A stretch of DNA of 64,000 bases from Alteribacter aurantiacus DSM 18675 (GTDB taxonomy: Bacteria; Bacillota; Bacilli; Bacillales; Salisediminibacteriaceae), in assembly GCF_000429705.1 (NCBI RefSeq), contig NZ_AUCJ01000010.1:1-64000 (forward strand), in the 5' to 3' direction. Shown here piece by piece: positions 16,607 to 25,350 of this stretch (position 1 is its first letter; every line of letters begins with the position of its first letter). The notes beneath the pieces were generated by a model. That model was not told where the DNA came from. It searched no databases and saw only the letters and a list, made by a program, of their open reading frames with translations. Made by a program: the position numbers and the translations under genes.

Positions 16607-16804
16607 ATGCAAGGAAAAGTGAAATGGTTCAACGCTGAAAAAGGTTTTGGTTTTATCGAGCGCGAAGGTGGAGACGACGTATTCGTTCACTTCTCTGCGA
16701 TCGAACAAGATGGGTTCAAATCTCTTGAAGAAGGTCAAGACGTTGAATTCGAAATCGTAGAAGGTGCTCGTGGCCCGCAAGCGGCGAACGTAACCAAACT
16801 GTAA
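16607..16804 (+). CDS. Cold-shock protein, CspA/CspB family
   Basis: 65 residues, the standard size. The single OB-fold has RNP1 KGFGFIE and RNP2 VFVHFSAI, and starts MQGKVKWFNAEKG. It binds single-stranded RNA and DNA and acts as an RNA chaperone. It resembles B. subtilis CspD and CspB and I cannot assign a specific letter. ATG 16607 is fixed by family length. The Shine-Dalgarno AAGGGA is weak and far, as is common for csp genes with long regulated leaders. It is monocistronic with its own terminator. Confidence 0.95.
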   Translation: MQGKVKWFNAEKGFGFIEREGGDDVFVHFSAIEQDGFKSLEEGQDVEFEIVEGARGPQAANVTKL

Positions 16805-16888
16805 TGCTTCGCACTTCCCTGAAATAGAACGTGCATCAAATCATATGATTTTGTTTACGTCAGTAAGGGGTAAAATGTAAGCGAACAC

Positions 16889-16930
16889 AATCCCGTCATG
16901 AAGCCTAAACGCTTTGTGGCGGGATTTTTC
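16889..16930 (+). terminator. Terminator of the cold-shock gene
   Basis: AATCCCGTCA pairs with TGGCGGGATT (one G-T pair), followed by TTTC. Confidence 0.8.
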
Positions 16931-16970
16931 TGTGTCCATAAAAGTGTCTTTCACAGAAATACATATGTTC

Positions 16971-17007
16971 ACAAAATTGTGCGGGGTCAGACCCCGCACA
17001 ATTTTGT
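16971..17007. repeat. REP-like palindrome, perfect 37-bp copy
   Basis: 18-bp arms starting ACAAAATTGTGCGGGGTC pair perfectly around a single central A at 16989. This is the cleanest single copy in the window and can be taken as the family consensus. Confidence 0.92.
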
Positions 17008-17037
17008 TAGATTGATGAATAATAAGTTGAGAGGTGA

Positions 17038-17301
17038 GGCGGGGAGTGGGGTGTCCACTCTCGCCCCTCTTTTCTTATTCCCTTATTTGTAGTACGTGAT
17101 GACATATTTGAGGGAGGCGAAAGCGTTCGAACAGCTTGGGCGTTGCGCGTTGCCGTCTTAAAGAAGTTTGAAGATCGGGTGTTTAACTTCTCTTCTGAAG
17201 AGGTAAAGTCACTGTACTCTTTCTCCATTGATTCCGTCATTGCTAGATCGAACCAATGGACCTTTAACGTTATGAGAGAAAGAGCGTTTACGAACGGTTG
17301 A
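17038..17301 (+). pseudogene. Possible remnant of an unidentified coding sequence
   Basis: The plus-strand frame is open from 17038 to a TGA at 17299-17301 and reads protein-like from about 17089: RDDIFEGGESVRTAWALRVA, then LKKFEDRVFNFSSEEVKSLY and WTFNVMRERAFTNG. It has no start codon with a ribosome binding site. A hairpin (GAGGCGGGGAGTGG / CCACTCTCGCCCCTC) covers its 5' part. I do not recognise the family. It may be the tail of a decayed gene. Confidence 0.3.
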
Positions 17302-17410
17302 GGTAATCGAGGTCGCTTGGGCAATTGACGTATTCATGACCTGATTGTAAGTACAAATGAAATCCGACGGAGTTTGACAAAAAGTTTTATATTTTTTCTG
17401 TCACTTTAGA

Positions 17411-17436
17411 AGGATATTGAATCGGGGATGAAGAAT
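17411..17436 (+). promoter_or_regulatory. Candidate sigma-H promoter of hpf
   Basis: AGGATAT (17411-17417), a 14-nt spacer, then AGAAT (17432-17436) fits the sigma-H consensus. Transcription would start about 25 nt before the hpf ATG. B. subtilis yvyD (hpf) is known to use sigma-H and sigma-B. I see no good sigma-B match. Confidence 0.5.
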
Positions 17437-17469
17437 ATTACACACATAACCGAAAGGAGGAGTTTGCTT

Positions 17470-18039
17470 ATGAATTACAACATTCGTGGTGAAAACGTAG
17501 AGGTGACTCCCGCACTAAGGGAATACGTAGAAAAAAAGGTAGGCAAACTTGAACGATATTTTGATCAGACTCCATCATCAGATGTACACGTAAAACTCCA
17601 AGTTCTCAACAATGACCAACGTGTCGAGGTAACGATTCCAATGCCAAAGCTCTTGCTTCGTGCAGAGGAAACTCACAATGACATGTACGCGGCTATTGAC
17701 CTCGTTCTTGAAAAACTCGAGCGTCAAATCCGTAAGCATAAAACAAAAGTAAACCGCAAGTTCCGACAAGACGACAGCTTGAAGTACATGTTCAAAAATG
17801 AACTCGAGCCAACTCTTGGAGAAAACCCAGTACCAGATGAGCCGCAATTTGAAGATGACGATATTGATATTGTCCGTACAAAGCGTTTTGATTTGAAGCC
17901 GATGGACGCTGAAGAGGCCGTTCTTCAGATGGACATGCTTGGACACAATTTCTTCGTATTCTCAAACTCTGTAAACGGCGGTACCAATGTTGTATACAAA
18001 CGTAAAGACGGAAAGTACGGCCTGATTGAAGCAGAATAA
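17470..18039 (+). CDS. hpf: Ribosome hibernation promoting factor, long form
   Basis: 189 residues. The N-terminal S30AE domain (MNYNIRGENVEVTPALREYVEKK) is joined by an acidic linker to the C-terminal dimerisation domain (VRTKRFDLKPMDAEEAVLQM...LGHNFFVFSNSVNGGTNVVYKRKDGKYGLIE). The long form dimerises 70S ribosomes into inactive 100S particles in stationary phase. The start at 17470 follows AAAGGAGG with 9-nt spacing. It precedes secA, as in B. subtilis (yvyD-secA), and has its own terminator. Confidence 0.95.
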   Translation: MNYNIRGENVEVTPALREYVEKKVGKLERYFDQTPSSDVHVKLQVLNNDQRVEVTIPMPKLLLRAEETHNDMYAAIDLVLEKLERQIRKHKTKVNRKFRQDDSLKYMFKNELEPTLGENPVPDEPQFEDDDIDIVRTKRFDLKPMDAEEAVLQMDMLGHNFFVFSNSVNGGTNVVYKRKDGKYGLIEAE

Positions 18040-18070
18040 TCAGGATTGACTCTTTAAAATAAATAAATCG

Positions 18071-18109
18071 AAAGCCGGCGTCCTTGATTGATCGGGACGT
18101 CGGCTTTTT
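18071..18109 (+). terminator. Terminator of hpf
   Basis: AAAGCCGGCGTCC pairs with GGACGTCGGCTTT, followed by TT; the stem-loop is strong. Confidence 0.85.
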
Positions 18110-18112
18110 CAC

Positions 18113-18608
18113 GTCTTTTAGAGGGGACCTATGTGAAAGAATGAGACTACTAAAAAAGCAGCACACGACTTTTTAAGTGGTTAAATTAAGTGGTTAAATT
18201 GAATGCGAATGTCTCCACTCGGATACAAGCATGTTTTGAGAAACCAACTTGTATCAGTCTTTTAAAAGTAGGGTGTTTTCGTATAGATTGTTGCTTTTTA
18301 TTATTTTCTTCATCACTTAGAATTTTTGTTGAAGCATACGGGCCCTTCGCTTTCCGTGGCGGTGCTAGCAAGCCGGTAGAAATATCCTGCTTCTTCCTCT
18401 GCAAGTAACGCTTCGTAGTGATCTGCGTCGAAGCAACTCGCAGAAAACTCACGATGCAAACAGTAGTCTCGAGCCCTTCTGCTTCAATTTTTCTTGTATA
18501 AAAGCAACAATACTTCCGAAAATAGCTTAAAAGTAATAATCGTTTCACACATAGCTTTAAAAGCACTGAAAAAAGTAAAGATTGAACTTTTCCAATGCAT
18601 TTGGAAAA
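18113..18608. other. Intergenic stretch between hpf and secA
   Basis: About 500 bases with no supported gene. It holds a truncated copy of the long hairpin repeat (18347-18385) and a GGGGACCTATGTGAAAG string at 18123-18139 resembling a decayed palindrome of the CACAT-arm type. The rest is AT-rich and featureless. Confidence 0.5.
18347..18385. repeat. Truncated copy of the long hairpin repeat
   Basis: CTTCGCTTTCCGTGGCGGTG followed by CTAGCAAGCC matches the minus strand of 2039-2160 (CTTCGCTTTCCGCGGCGGTG, CCGGCAAGCC) and then stops matching, just before the TCCTCGGG site used by the IS1111-type element. Confidence 0.65.
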
Positions 18609-18634
18609 CATTTTCTGGGGTCTGACCCTCTGTT
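18609..18634. repeat. REP-like palindrome, degenerate single copy
   Basis: ACATTTTCTGGGGTCTGACC followed by CTCTGT: the core is preserved, the arms are not. Confidence 0.7.
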
Positions 18635-18670
18635 ACTCCTTTCACAATCCTGGTCTGTCGGGGGATCTTC

Positions 18671-18699
18671 TTGTAAGGGGTCTTGGAAACTGATAAAAT
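18671..18699 (+). promoter_or_regulatory. Probable sigma-A promoter of secA
   Basis: TTGTAA (18671-18676), a 17-nt spacer, then TAAAAT (18694-18699). It lies about 95 nt before the secA start. Confidence 0.6.
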
Positions 18700-18793
18700 G
18701 AATGATAACTGTCAGAAGACTTGTACGATCAGAATCCTGACGATAACATCATGGGATATCCCATTGGAATATACGAAAAGGGAGCAATGTCCA

Positions 18794-21328
18794 ATGCTAG
18801 GCTTACTGAAAAAAGTAATCGGTGATACTGATGCACGCCAAATTAAAAAGTGGCAGAAGACGGTTGACCAAATTGAAGAGCTCGGCGAAAGTATGAAAAA
18901 GCTTTCGGACGAGGATTTACGAAGAAAAACAGATGAATTTAAAAAGCGCCATCAAGAAGATGGTGAATCTCTCGATGACTTGTTACCAGAAGCATTTGCT
19001 GTAGTGCGCGAAGGATCTACCCGTGCCCTCGGTATGCGTCACTTCCGTGTGCAGCTCCTTGGAGGCGTATGTCTTCACCAAGGGGACATCGCTGAGATGA
19101 AAACCGGTGAAGGTAAAACGCTTGTGGCGACACTACCTGTTTATTTAAATGCGATTACTGGAAAAGGCGTTCACGTTGTAACGGTAAACGAATACCTTGC
19201 TCGCCGTGACTCCACAGAGATGGGTAAACTTTACGAGTTTCTTGGTCTTACGGTCGGTCTTAACGTAAACGGCATGAGTAAAGACGAAAAGCGTGAAGCA
19301 TACCAATGTGATGTCCTTTACGCAACAAACAACGAACTAGGCTTTGACTATCTTAGAGACAACATGGTTCTTTACAAGAAGCAGATGGTTCAACGTCCGC
19401 TGCACTTTGCCATTGTCGATGAAGTGGACTCCATTTTAATTGATGAAGCCCGTACGCCGTTGATCATCTCTGGTTCTGCAGAGAAATCAACGCAGCTTTA
19501 TACAGTAGCGAACTCCTTTGTGCGCATGCTTAAAGAGGAAGAAGACTACACGTACGATGAAAAAACAAAGAATGTACAAATGACGGATGACGGTGTTAGT
19601 AAAGCCGAACGTTCCTTTAACATCAATAACTTGTTTGATCAGTCTCACGTACAATTGAATCACCACATTAATCAAGCACTAAAGGCCCACGTTGTGATGA
19701 AACGTGATGAAGATTATGTGGTAGATGATGGTGACGTGGCGATTATCGACCAATTTACAGGTCGTATGATGAAGGGCCGCCGATACAGTGACGGTCTTCA
19801 CCAAGCGATTGAAGCGAAGGAAGGCCTTGAAATCAAGCGGGAAAGCATGACGATGGCCTCCATTACGTTCCAGAACTACTTCCGTATGTACAATAAGCTT
19901 GCCGGTATGACTGGTACGGCGAAAACAGAGGAAGAAGAGTTCCGTAACATTTACAACATGAATGTCATTGCTATGCCTACAAACGAGCCGATCGCTCGTG
20001 AAGACAAGTCTGATTTGATCTACAAGACGATGGACGCGAAGTACAAAGCGATTGTTGAAAAGATTAAAGAGCTACATGAAAAAGGACAGCCTGTTCTTGT
20101 GGGTACCGTGAGCGTGGATACGTCTGAACTTATTTCACGTCTACTCACAAAGCGAGGCGTTCGACACAACGTATTGAACGCGAAAAACCACGCTCGAGAA
20201 GCGGAGATCATTGAGAATGCCGGTCAGCCAAAAGGTGTTACAATTGCCACCAACATGGCCGGTCGTGGTACGGACATTAAACTAGGTCAAGGTGTAAAAG
20301 AACTTGGGGGACTTTACGTACTCGGTACAGAACGCCACGAGTCTCGCCGTATCGACAACCAGCTTCGTGGACGTTCCGGTCGTCAAGGTGACCCAGGTAT
20401 GTCTCAGTTTTACTTGTCCTTGGAAGACGTGTTGATGCGCCGATTTGGTAGTGAAAACATGCGTAACCTTATGGACAAAATCGGTCTTGAAGAGGATCAA
20501 CCGATTGAAAGTAAACTTGTATCCCGTGCTGTTGAGCAGGCGCAAAAACGAGTAGAAGGAAACAACTTCGATGCTCGTAAGCAGTTGCTTCAATATGACG
20601 ATGTAATGCGTGAGCAACGTGACATCATTTATGAACAACGAAACCAAGTACTTGATTCAGAGAACTTGCGTGAAGTTGTTGAAAAAATGATCGAATCCAC
20701 AATTGAACGTAACGTTCAACTTTACACGCCGGCGGATGAGGTGCCTGAGGACTGGAACCTTCAAGGAATTGTCGATTACATTAACGCGACTGTGTTAAAC
20801 GACAATGAAATTGAACTGAAAGACCTAAAGCCTCTCGAGCCTGAAGAGATGGTTGAACTGATTGTAGATCGTGCAAAAGAAGAGTACGACAAGCGTGAAG
20901 CGGAGTTCACACCTGAACGTATGCGTGAATTTGAAAAAGTTATTCTCCTTCGTACGGTTGATTCGAAGTGGACAAGTCACATTGACCAAATGGATCAGCT
21001 TCGTCAAGGAATTCACCTACGTGCGTATGGACAAAACGATCCTCTTCGCGAATACAAATTTGAAGGGTTCGAGATGTTTGAACAAATGGTTGCTTCTATT
21101 GAAGAGAACGTCACGCGCTATGTGATGAATGCTCAAGTGGAAGCGAACCTTGAACGTAAGCCAGTGGCTGAAGGGAAACCGGTCCACCGAAGTGCAAGTA
21201 GCCCAACCCAAAAAGAAAAGCAGAAAAAAGTTCCGTTCAAAAAGTCACCTGAAGTCGGACGTAATGATTCATGTCCTTGTGGATCGGGTAAAAAGTACAA
21301 GAACTGCTGTCAAAAAGAATTAGGATAA
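18794..21328 (+). CDS. secA: Preprotein translocase ATPase SecA
   Basis: 844 residues (B. subtilis 841). It is the motor that drives unfolded precursors through SecYEG. Walker A is MKTGEGKTLVATLP and the DEAD-like box VDEVDSILIDEARTPLIISG. The helicase motif MAGRGTDIKLG and LRGRSGRQGDPG follow. The C-terminal zinc motif NDSCPCGSGKKYKNCC is complete. ATG 18794 is chosen because homologs start MLGLLKKVIGD and a ribosome binding site (AAGGGAG) lies 9 nt upstream. A longer in-frame extension is open but unlikely. It lies between hpf and prfB, as in other Bacilli. Confidence 0.96.
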   Translation: MLGLLKKVIGDTDARQIKKWQKTVDQIEELGESMKKLSDEDLRRKTDEFKKRHQEDGESLDDLLPEAFAVVREGSTRALGMRHFRVQLLGGVCLHQGDIAEMKTGEGKTLVATLPVYLNAITGKGVHVVTVNEYLARRDSTEMGKLYEFLGLTVGLNVNGMSKDEKREAYQCDVLYATNNELGFDYLRDNMVLYKKQMVQRPLHFAIVDEVDSILIDEARTPLIISGSAEKSTQLYTVANSFVRMLKEEEDYTYDEKTKNVQMTDDGVSKAERSFNINNLFDQSHVQLNHHINQALKAHVVMKRDEDYVVDDGDVAIIDQFTGRMMKGRRYSDGLHQAIEAKEGLEIKRESMTMASITFQNYFRMYNKLAGMTGTAKTEEEEFRNIYNMNVIAMPTNEPIAREDKSDLIYKTMDAKYKAIVEKIKELHEKGQPVLVGTVSVDTSELISRLLTKRGVRHNVLNAKNHAREAEIIENAGQPKGVTIATNMAGRGTDIKLGQGVKELGGLYVLGTERHESRRIDNQLRGRSGRQGDPGMSQFYLSLEDVLMRRFGSENMRNLMDKIGLEEDQPIESKLVSRAVEQAQKRVEGNNFDARKQLLQYDDVMREQRDIIYEQRNQVLDSENLREVVEKMIESTIERNVQLYTPADEVPEDWNLQGIVDYINATVLNDNEIELKDLKPLEPEEMVELIVDRAKEEYDKREAEFTPERMREFEKVILLRTVDSKWTSHIDQMDQLRQGIHLRAYGQNDPLREYKFEGFEMFEQMVASIEENVTRYVMNAQVEANLERKPVAEGKPVHRSASSPTQKEKQKKVPFKKSPEVGRNDSCPCGSGKKYKNCCQKELG

Positions 21329-21399
21329 GAAAGTAGTCCTTTTCTCTACGCTTTAAATAGAAACCCATCAATGGTAACAAACCAAAGCAATAAAAATAA

Positions 21400-21432
21400 G
21401 GCAGCCGGTGCTCACAATGATCACCGGCTGCC
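21400..21432. terminator. Strong hairpin between secA and prfB
   Basis: GGCAGCCGGTG (21400-21410) and CACCGGCTGCC (21422-21432) pair perfectly. Plus-strand U-run is absent, so it may be a weak terminator or RNA processing site rather than a classical terminator. Confidence 0.55.
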
Positions 21433-21454
21433 TATACTAATGAGGTGTTCGTAC

Positions 21455-22559
21455 ATGGAAATGTCAGATATCAGAAACGAACTTTCAACTATGGCTAAGC
21501 GATTAGCGGACTTCAGGGGGTCTCTTTGACCTGGAAAACAAAGAGACTCGCGTAGCCGAACTTGACGAACTTATGTCTGAGCCAGGCTTTTGGGATAGTC
21601 AAAATGAAGCCCAAAAAGTGATTGATGAAAGTAACCAGCTTAAAGAAGGTGTAGAAACATACCGGAAGCTGGAAGGGATATTTGAAGATCTTGAAGTATC
21701 CTATGAGCTGGTAAAAGAAGAAGGCGACGATGAGTTGTTGGATGACTTGGTAGATGGGGTAAAAGATCTTGGTGAAAAATTGAACCAATTCGAACTTCAA
21801 CTTCTATTAAGTGAACCTTACGACAAGAACAACGCCATTCTGGAATTGCACCCGGGTGCAGGGGGGACCGAATCTCAAGACTGGGCTTCTATGCTCCTTC
21901 GTATGTACACCCGTTGGGCAGAAGGAAATGGATTCAAGGTTGAAACGATGGACTACCTCCCAGGTGAGGAAGCTGGTGTGAAAAGCGTGACCCTTTTAAT
22001 TAAAGGTCATAACGCATATGGTTACCTGAAAGCTGAAAAAGGTGTCCACCGTTTAGTCCGTATTTCTCCATTCGATTCATCGGGACGCCGTCACACGTCG
22101 TTTGTATCCTGTGATGTTGTACCGGAATTAAATGATGATGTAAGTGAAGTAAGCGTGAGCCCAGACGAATTAAAGATCGATACGTATCGTGCTAGTGGTG
22201 CCGGTGGTCAGCATATTAACACAACGGACTCGGCTGTAAGGATTACGCACTTGCCGACGAATACCGTCGTAACGTGTCAATCGGAACGTTCGCAAATCAA
22301 GAACCGGGACCAGGCGATGAAAATGCTTAAAGGGAAATTGTTGCAGTTGAAGATTGAGCAGCAACAAAAAGAACTCGATGAAATTCGTGGTGAACAATCG
22401 GATATCGGCTGGGGAAGCCAAATCCGTTCATACGTGTTCCACCCGTATAACATGGTGAAAGATCACCGTACGAACCATGAAACCGGAAATACCCAAGCGG
22501 TAATGGATGGAGATCTTGGTACGTTCATCGATGCTTATTTGCGTTCGAAAATCGATTAA
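21455..22559 (+). CDS. prfB: Peptide chain release factor 2, with programmed +1 frameshift
   Basis: The first frame runs from ATG 21455 for 24 codons to CTT TGA (TGA 21527-21529). A +1 slip at CTT continues with GAC at 21528 to 22559, giving about 367 residues. The stimulating internal Shine-Dalgarno AGGGGG lies just upstream, as in most bacteria, so RF2 controls its own synthesis by reading its own UGA. The protein carries the SPFDSSGRRHTS recognition segment (SPF tripeptide) and the GAGGQHINTTDSAVR peptide-release loop. The start follows GAGGTG with proper spacing. Confidence 0.95.
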
Positions 22560-22572
22560 TCACATTCTCATG

Positions 22573-22609
22573 CGACCTTGGAAGACTCGATCTTCCGAGG
22601 TCGTTTTTG
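22573..22609 (+). terminator. Terminator of prfB
   Basis: CGACCTTGGAAGA and TCTTCCGAGGTCG pair, followed by TTTTTG. Confidence 0.8.
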
Positions 22610-22682
22610 TATGCTGTTTTACCATGTGCTGAGACTTTGACATTCATTTAATGCGCCTCGTTAAAGCGTCACCGCAGTCTCG

Positions 22683-22711
22683 TTTACAGCCTTTGGAACC
22701 GGTGATATACT
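22683..22711 (+). promoter_or_regulatory. Probable sigma-A promoter of yvjA
   Basis: TTTACA (22683-22688), a 17-nt spacer, then TATACT (22706-22711). Confidence 0.6.
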
Positions 22712-22846
22712 ACTTGAGTCTTTGCTTGATACATGGTTCACAAATGGTGTGGATACGGAAGTCGGGCTCAGTGAAAGCTAAATGACATACATACTTTCCT
22801 CTTTTAAAGTCATGATAGCTCAATTTATTAGAAACAGGTGAACACA

Positions 22847-23743
22847 ATGATGAAAGCCATGAAACGGAGAAAAGATCAGCAGCCTATGAATCCAATTAGC
22901 AGAATTCTTTATGAATTCGCGCACGTGCTTGTTGGATCGGCGATTGTAGCAATTAGCTTTAACATTTTTCTACTACCAAACCGTATCGCTTCTGGTGGGG
23001 TAGCAGGTATCTCCACCTTGGTAGAAGCGACATTCGGTTTTGAACCGGCATTTACACAGTGGGCTTTTAACATTCCTTTATTTATAGCGGGTGTACTTCT
23101 ATTGGGCGGAAGTATTACCGGAAGTTTACTTTATGGCCTCAAGACATTAACTGGAACGATTTTTTTACCCGCAGTCGTCTTGATGACAAGACACTGGGAG
23201 CCAGCAACACTAGATCCCCTTTTAGCAGCGATTTTTGGTGGAATCGGTGTGGGTCTTGGCTTGGGAATCGTGTTCAGATCGAATTCTTCAACCGGAGGGA
23301 CTGATCTTGCGGCACAAATTGTCAATAAGTACACAGGCTTGACCCTTGGAGCATGTGTGTTTTTGATGGATGGTCTCGTTGTTTTGTCTGCTGCCGTTGT
23401 ATTTGGTTTTGAATTTGCTTTATATGCGTTAATCGGTTTATTTGCCACAGGGAAAACGATTGACCTTGTTCAAACGGGCATCGGATATTCAAAAATGGCG
23501 ATTATTATTTCCGATTACGAAGAAGAAGTGCGTCAAGGTCTTCTCACTCAAGTGGACCGGGGAGTGACAAAACTCCATGGATACGGTGGTTATACGAACC
23601 ATGAGCGCCCGGTTTTGATGTGTGTGGTGGGACGTAACGAAGTCACAAAATTGAAACAAACGGTTCAAACCATTGACCCCCATGCATTTGTGATTGTAAG
23701 CAATGCGTCGGAGGTACTTGGGGAGGGTTTCAATAAGGGGTAA
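22847..23743 (+). CDS. yvjA: YitT-family membrane protein (YvjA-like)
   Basis: 298 residues. An N-terminal block of five or six hydrophobic segments (about residues 20-190) contains the YitT signature ASGGVAGISTLV and STGGTDLAAQIVNKYTG. A C-terminal soluble DUF2179 domain (YSKMAIIISDYEEEVRQGLL...DRGVTKLHGYGGYTN) resembles a ligand-binding ferredoxin-like fold. The molecular function of the family is unknown. B. subtilis yvjA has the same neighbours, prfB and cccB. ATG 22847 is preferred over GTG 22838 and ATG 22850 by spacing from the weak CAGGTG site. The terminator of prfB and a separate promoter make it an independent unit, possibly with cccB. Confidence 0.88.
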   Translation: MMKAMKRRKDQQPMNPISRILYEFAHVLVGSAIVAISFNIFLLPNRIASGGVAGISTLVEATFGFEPAFTQWAFNIPLFIAGVLLLGGSITGSLLYGLKTLTGTIFLPAVVLMTRHWEPATLDPLLAAIFGGIGVGLGLGIVFRSNSSTGGTDLAAQIVNKYTGLTLGACVFLMDGLVVLSAAVVFGFEFALYALIGLFATGKTIDLVQTGIGYSKMAIIISDYEEEVRQGLLTQVDRGVTKLHGYGGYTNHERPVLMCVVGRNEVTKLKQTVQTIDPHAFVIVSNASEVLGEGFNKG

Positions 23744-23816
23744 TTCGGTTATAATATCTAGGAAGGTTATCTAGAAAAACCTACCATATTACATTCAGCA
23801 GAGCAGGAGGGTTTAC

Positions 23817-24182
23817 ATGAAGAAATGGCTTATTGCAACATTAGGTGCTGTCATGGTTCTATCAGCATGTGGTGGCGGAGATGACGACACGACACCGGTA
23901 GATGAGGGCGGAGACGACGATGTAGAAGAAGTTGAAGAAGATGATACAGAAGAAACAGCAGGAGATGGAGAGTATGACCTTGCTGCTGGAGAAGAAGTGT
24001 ACGAGCAGAACTGTTTATCCTGTCATGGGCAAAACGGTGAAGGTGCATCCGGGCCAGGAATTGCAGGAATGGATATTGATTCTGTAAGAACGGCCATTGA
24101 AGAAGGTCCAGGTAGCATGCCAGATGGACTTGTAGATGGTGACGAAGCAGATAACGTATCTGCATGGGTTGCCGATCAATAA
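23817..24182 (+). CDS. cccB: Cytochrome c551, membrane lipoprotein
   Basis: 121 residues. A lipoprotein signal with lipobox LSAC (Cys at about residue 18) is followed by a very acidic linker of about 35 residues, then a small mono-haem c domain with the haem-binding motif NCLSCHG. The axial Met is likely in SMPDG. It carries electrons on the outer face of the membrane to a terminal oxidase. The acidic linker is far richer in Asp and Glu than in B. subtilis CccB and suggests salt or alkali adaptation. AGGAGG lies 8 nt before ATG. A terminator follows. Confidence 0.93.
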   Translation: MKKWLIATLGAVMVLSACGGGDDDTTPVDEGGDDDVEEVEEDDTEETAGDGEYDLAAGEEVYEQNCLSCHGQNGEGASGPGIAGMDIDSVRTAIEEGPGSMPDGLVDGDEADNVSAWVADQ

Positions 24183-24190
24183 AACATAAC

Positions 24191-24225
24191 AAAAACAGCT
24201 GATTCCCTCAGCTGTTTTTTGTTTG
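24191..24225 (+). terminator. Terminator of cccB
   Basis: AAAAACAGCTGA and TCAGCTGTTTTTT pair around TTCCC. Confidence 0.9.
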
Positions 24226-24663
24226 AGCAAAATGAACGGTCGGCGTGATTTCAACTTACACGAAGTTCACTTATTACCTAAAAATACCTTAAAAACATCC
24301 TCTTATACCTAGTTATTTTGAATTGTTTTTAAGAAAGTTCGGAAAGGTCTTTCTTATTGAAAAGATCTTACGTATACTCAACACCGTTGTAAAAAAACAA
24401 GAGAGGAGGCACTAGGTCTTATTCATATGAATATCTCATATGACGGTTTACGACAGGATTTGAAACAAAACTGTAACCTAAATTAACTTAAAAGTGATAA
24501 TTAAGATGATATAATGTTTAATTGTAGAACTAGAACGATTTTTGACTAAAGTTTTGAATATGACAATAAATTCACAAATAATTCGACACTATTATACAGG
24601 GCTACTAAATGAAGACGAGCTTGTCTGACACCATAGAGAATTTTTAATCTGGGAAGTGATATT
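24226..24663 (+). promoter_or_regulatory. Long leader and promoter region of ftsEX
   Basis: About 440 AT-rich bases with no supported gene. A TATAAT at 24510-24515 with a weak TTAAAA 16 nt upstream is the best -10 candidate, leaving a leader of about 140 nt before ftsE. A small CATATGA/TCATATG inverted repeat lies at 24425-24442. Confidence 0.4.
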
Positions 24664-25350
24664 TTGATTACGATGAAAGAAGTGTGGAAGACCTATCCTA
24701 ACGGCGTGATGGCCATTAATGGCATTGACATACATATCGACAAAAGTGAATTTGTTTATGTAGTTGGACCGAGTGGTGCGGGTAAATCCACTTTTATTAA
24801 ACTGATGTACAGAGAAGAAAAGCCGACACGCGGCACAATCAAGATCGGTGATGAAGAACTTTCGAAAATAAAAGAGCGGCACATACCGCTCCTAAGAAGA
24901 AAGATCGGCGTGGTCTTTCAAGATTTCAAGCTTCTTCCCTCCCTTAGCGTGTATGAAAATGTTGCATTTGCACTTGAAGTTATTGAAGAAAGCAAGGCGA
25001 ATATTCGCAAACGTGTGATGCAAGTTCTCGATATTGTTCGTCTTAAAAACAAAGCACGATTTCTTCCTCACGAACTCTCAGGAGGGGAACAACAGCGTGT
25101 TGCGATTGCAAGGGCGATTGTGAACAACCCATCTGTTTTAATTGCTGATGAGCCTACGGGAAACCTCGATCCGGAAACTTCTTGGGAAATCATGAAAATT
25201 CTCGAAGAAATCAATGATCGTGGAACCACTATAGTCATGGCTACCCACAATAAAGAAATTGTAAACACCATGCGAAAACGAGTCATTGCCATTGAAGGCG
25301 GACGAGTTGCTCGTGACGATGCAAAGGGGGGCTACGGTTATGAAAGGTAG
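24664..25350 (+). CDS. ftsE: Cell division ATP-binding protein FtsE
   Basis: 228 residues, the same as B. subtilis. It is an ABC ATPase with Walker A GPSGAGKST, Q-loop VVFQDFKLLPS, signature LSGGEQQR, Walker B VLIADEPTGNLD and the H-loop ATHNKEI. With FtsX it forms a membrane machine that switches on peptidoglycan hydrolases. The start is TTG 24664, which gives the family's MI.M..V N terminus. The last residues overlap the start of ftsX. Confidence 0.95.
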   Translation: MITMKEVWKTYPNGVMAINGIDIHIDKSEFVYVVGPSGAGKSTFIKLMYREEKPTRGTIKIGDEELSKIKERHIPLLRRKIGVVFQDFKLLPSLSVYENVAFALEVIEESKANIRKRVMQVLDIVRLKNKARFLPHELSGGEQQRVAIARAIVNNPSVLIADEPTGNLDPETSWEIMKILEEINDRGTTIVMATHNKEIVNTMRKRVIAIEGGRVARDDAKGGYGYER

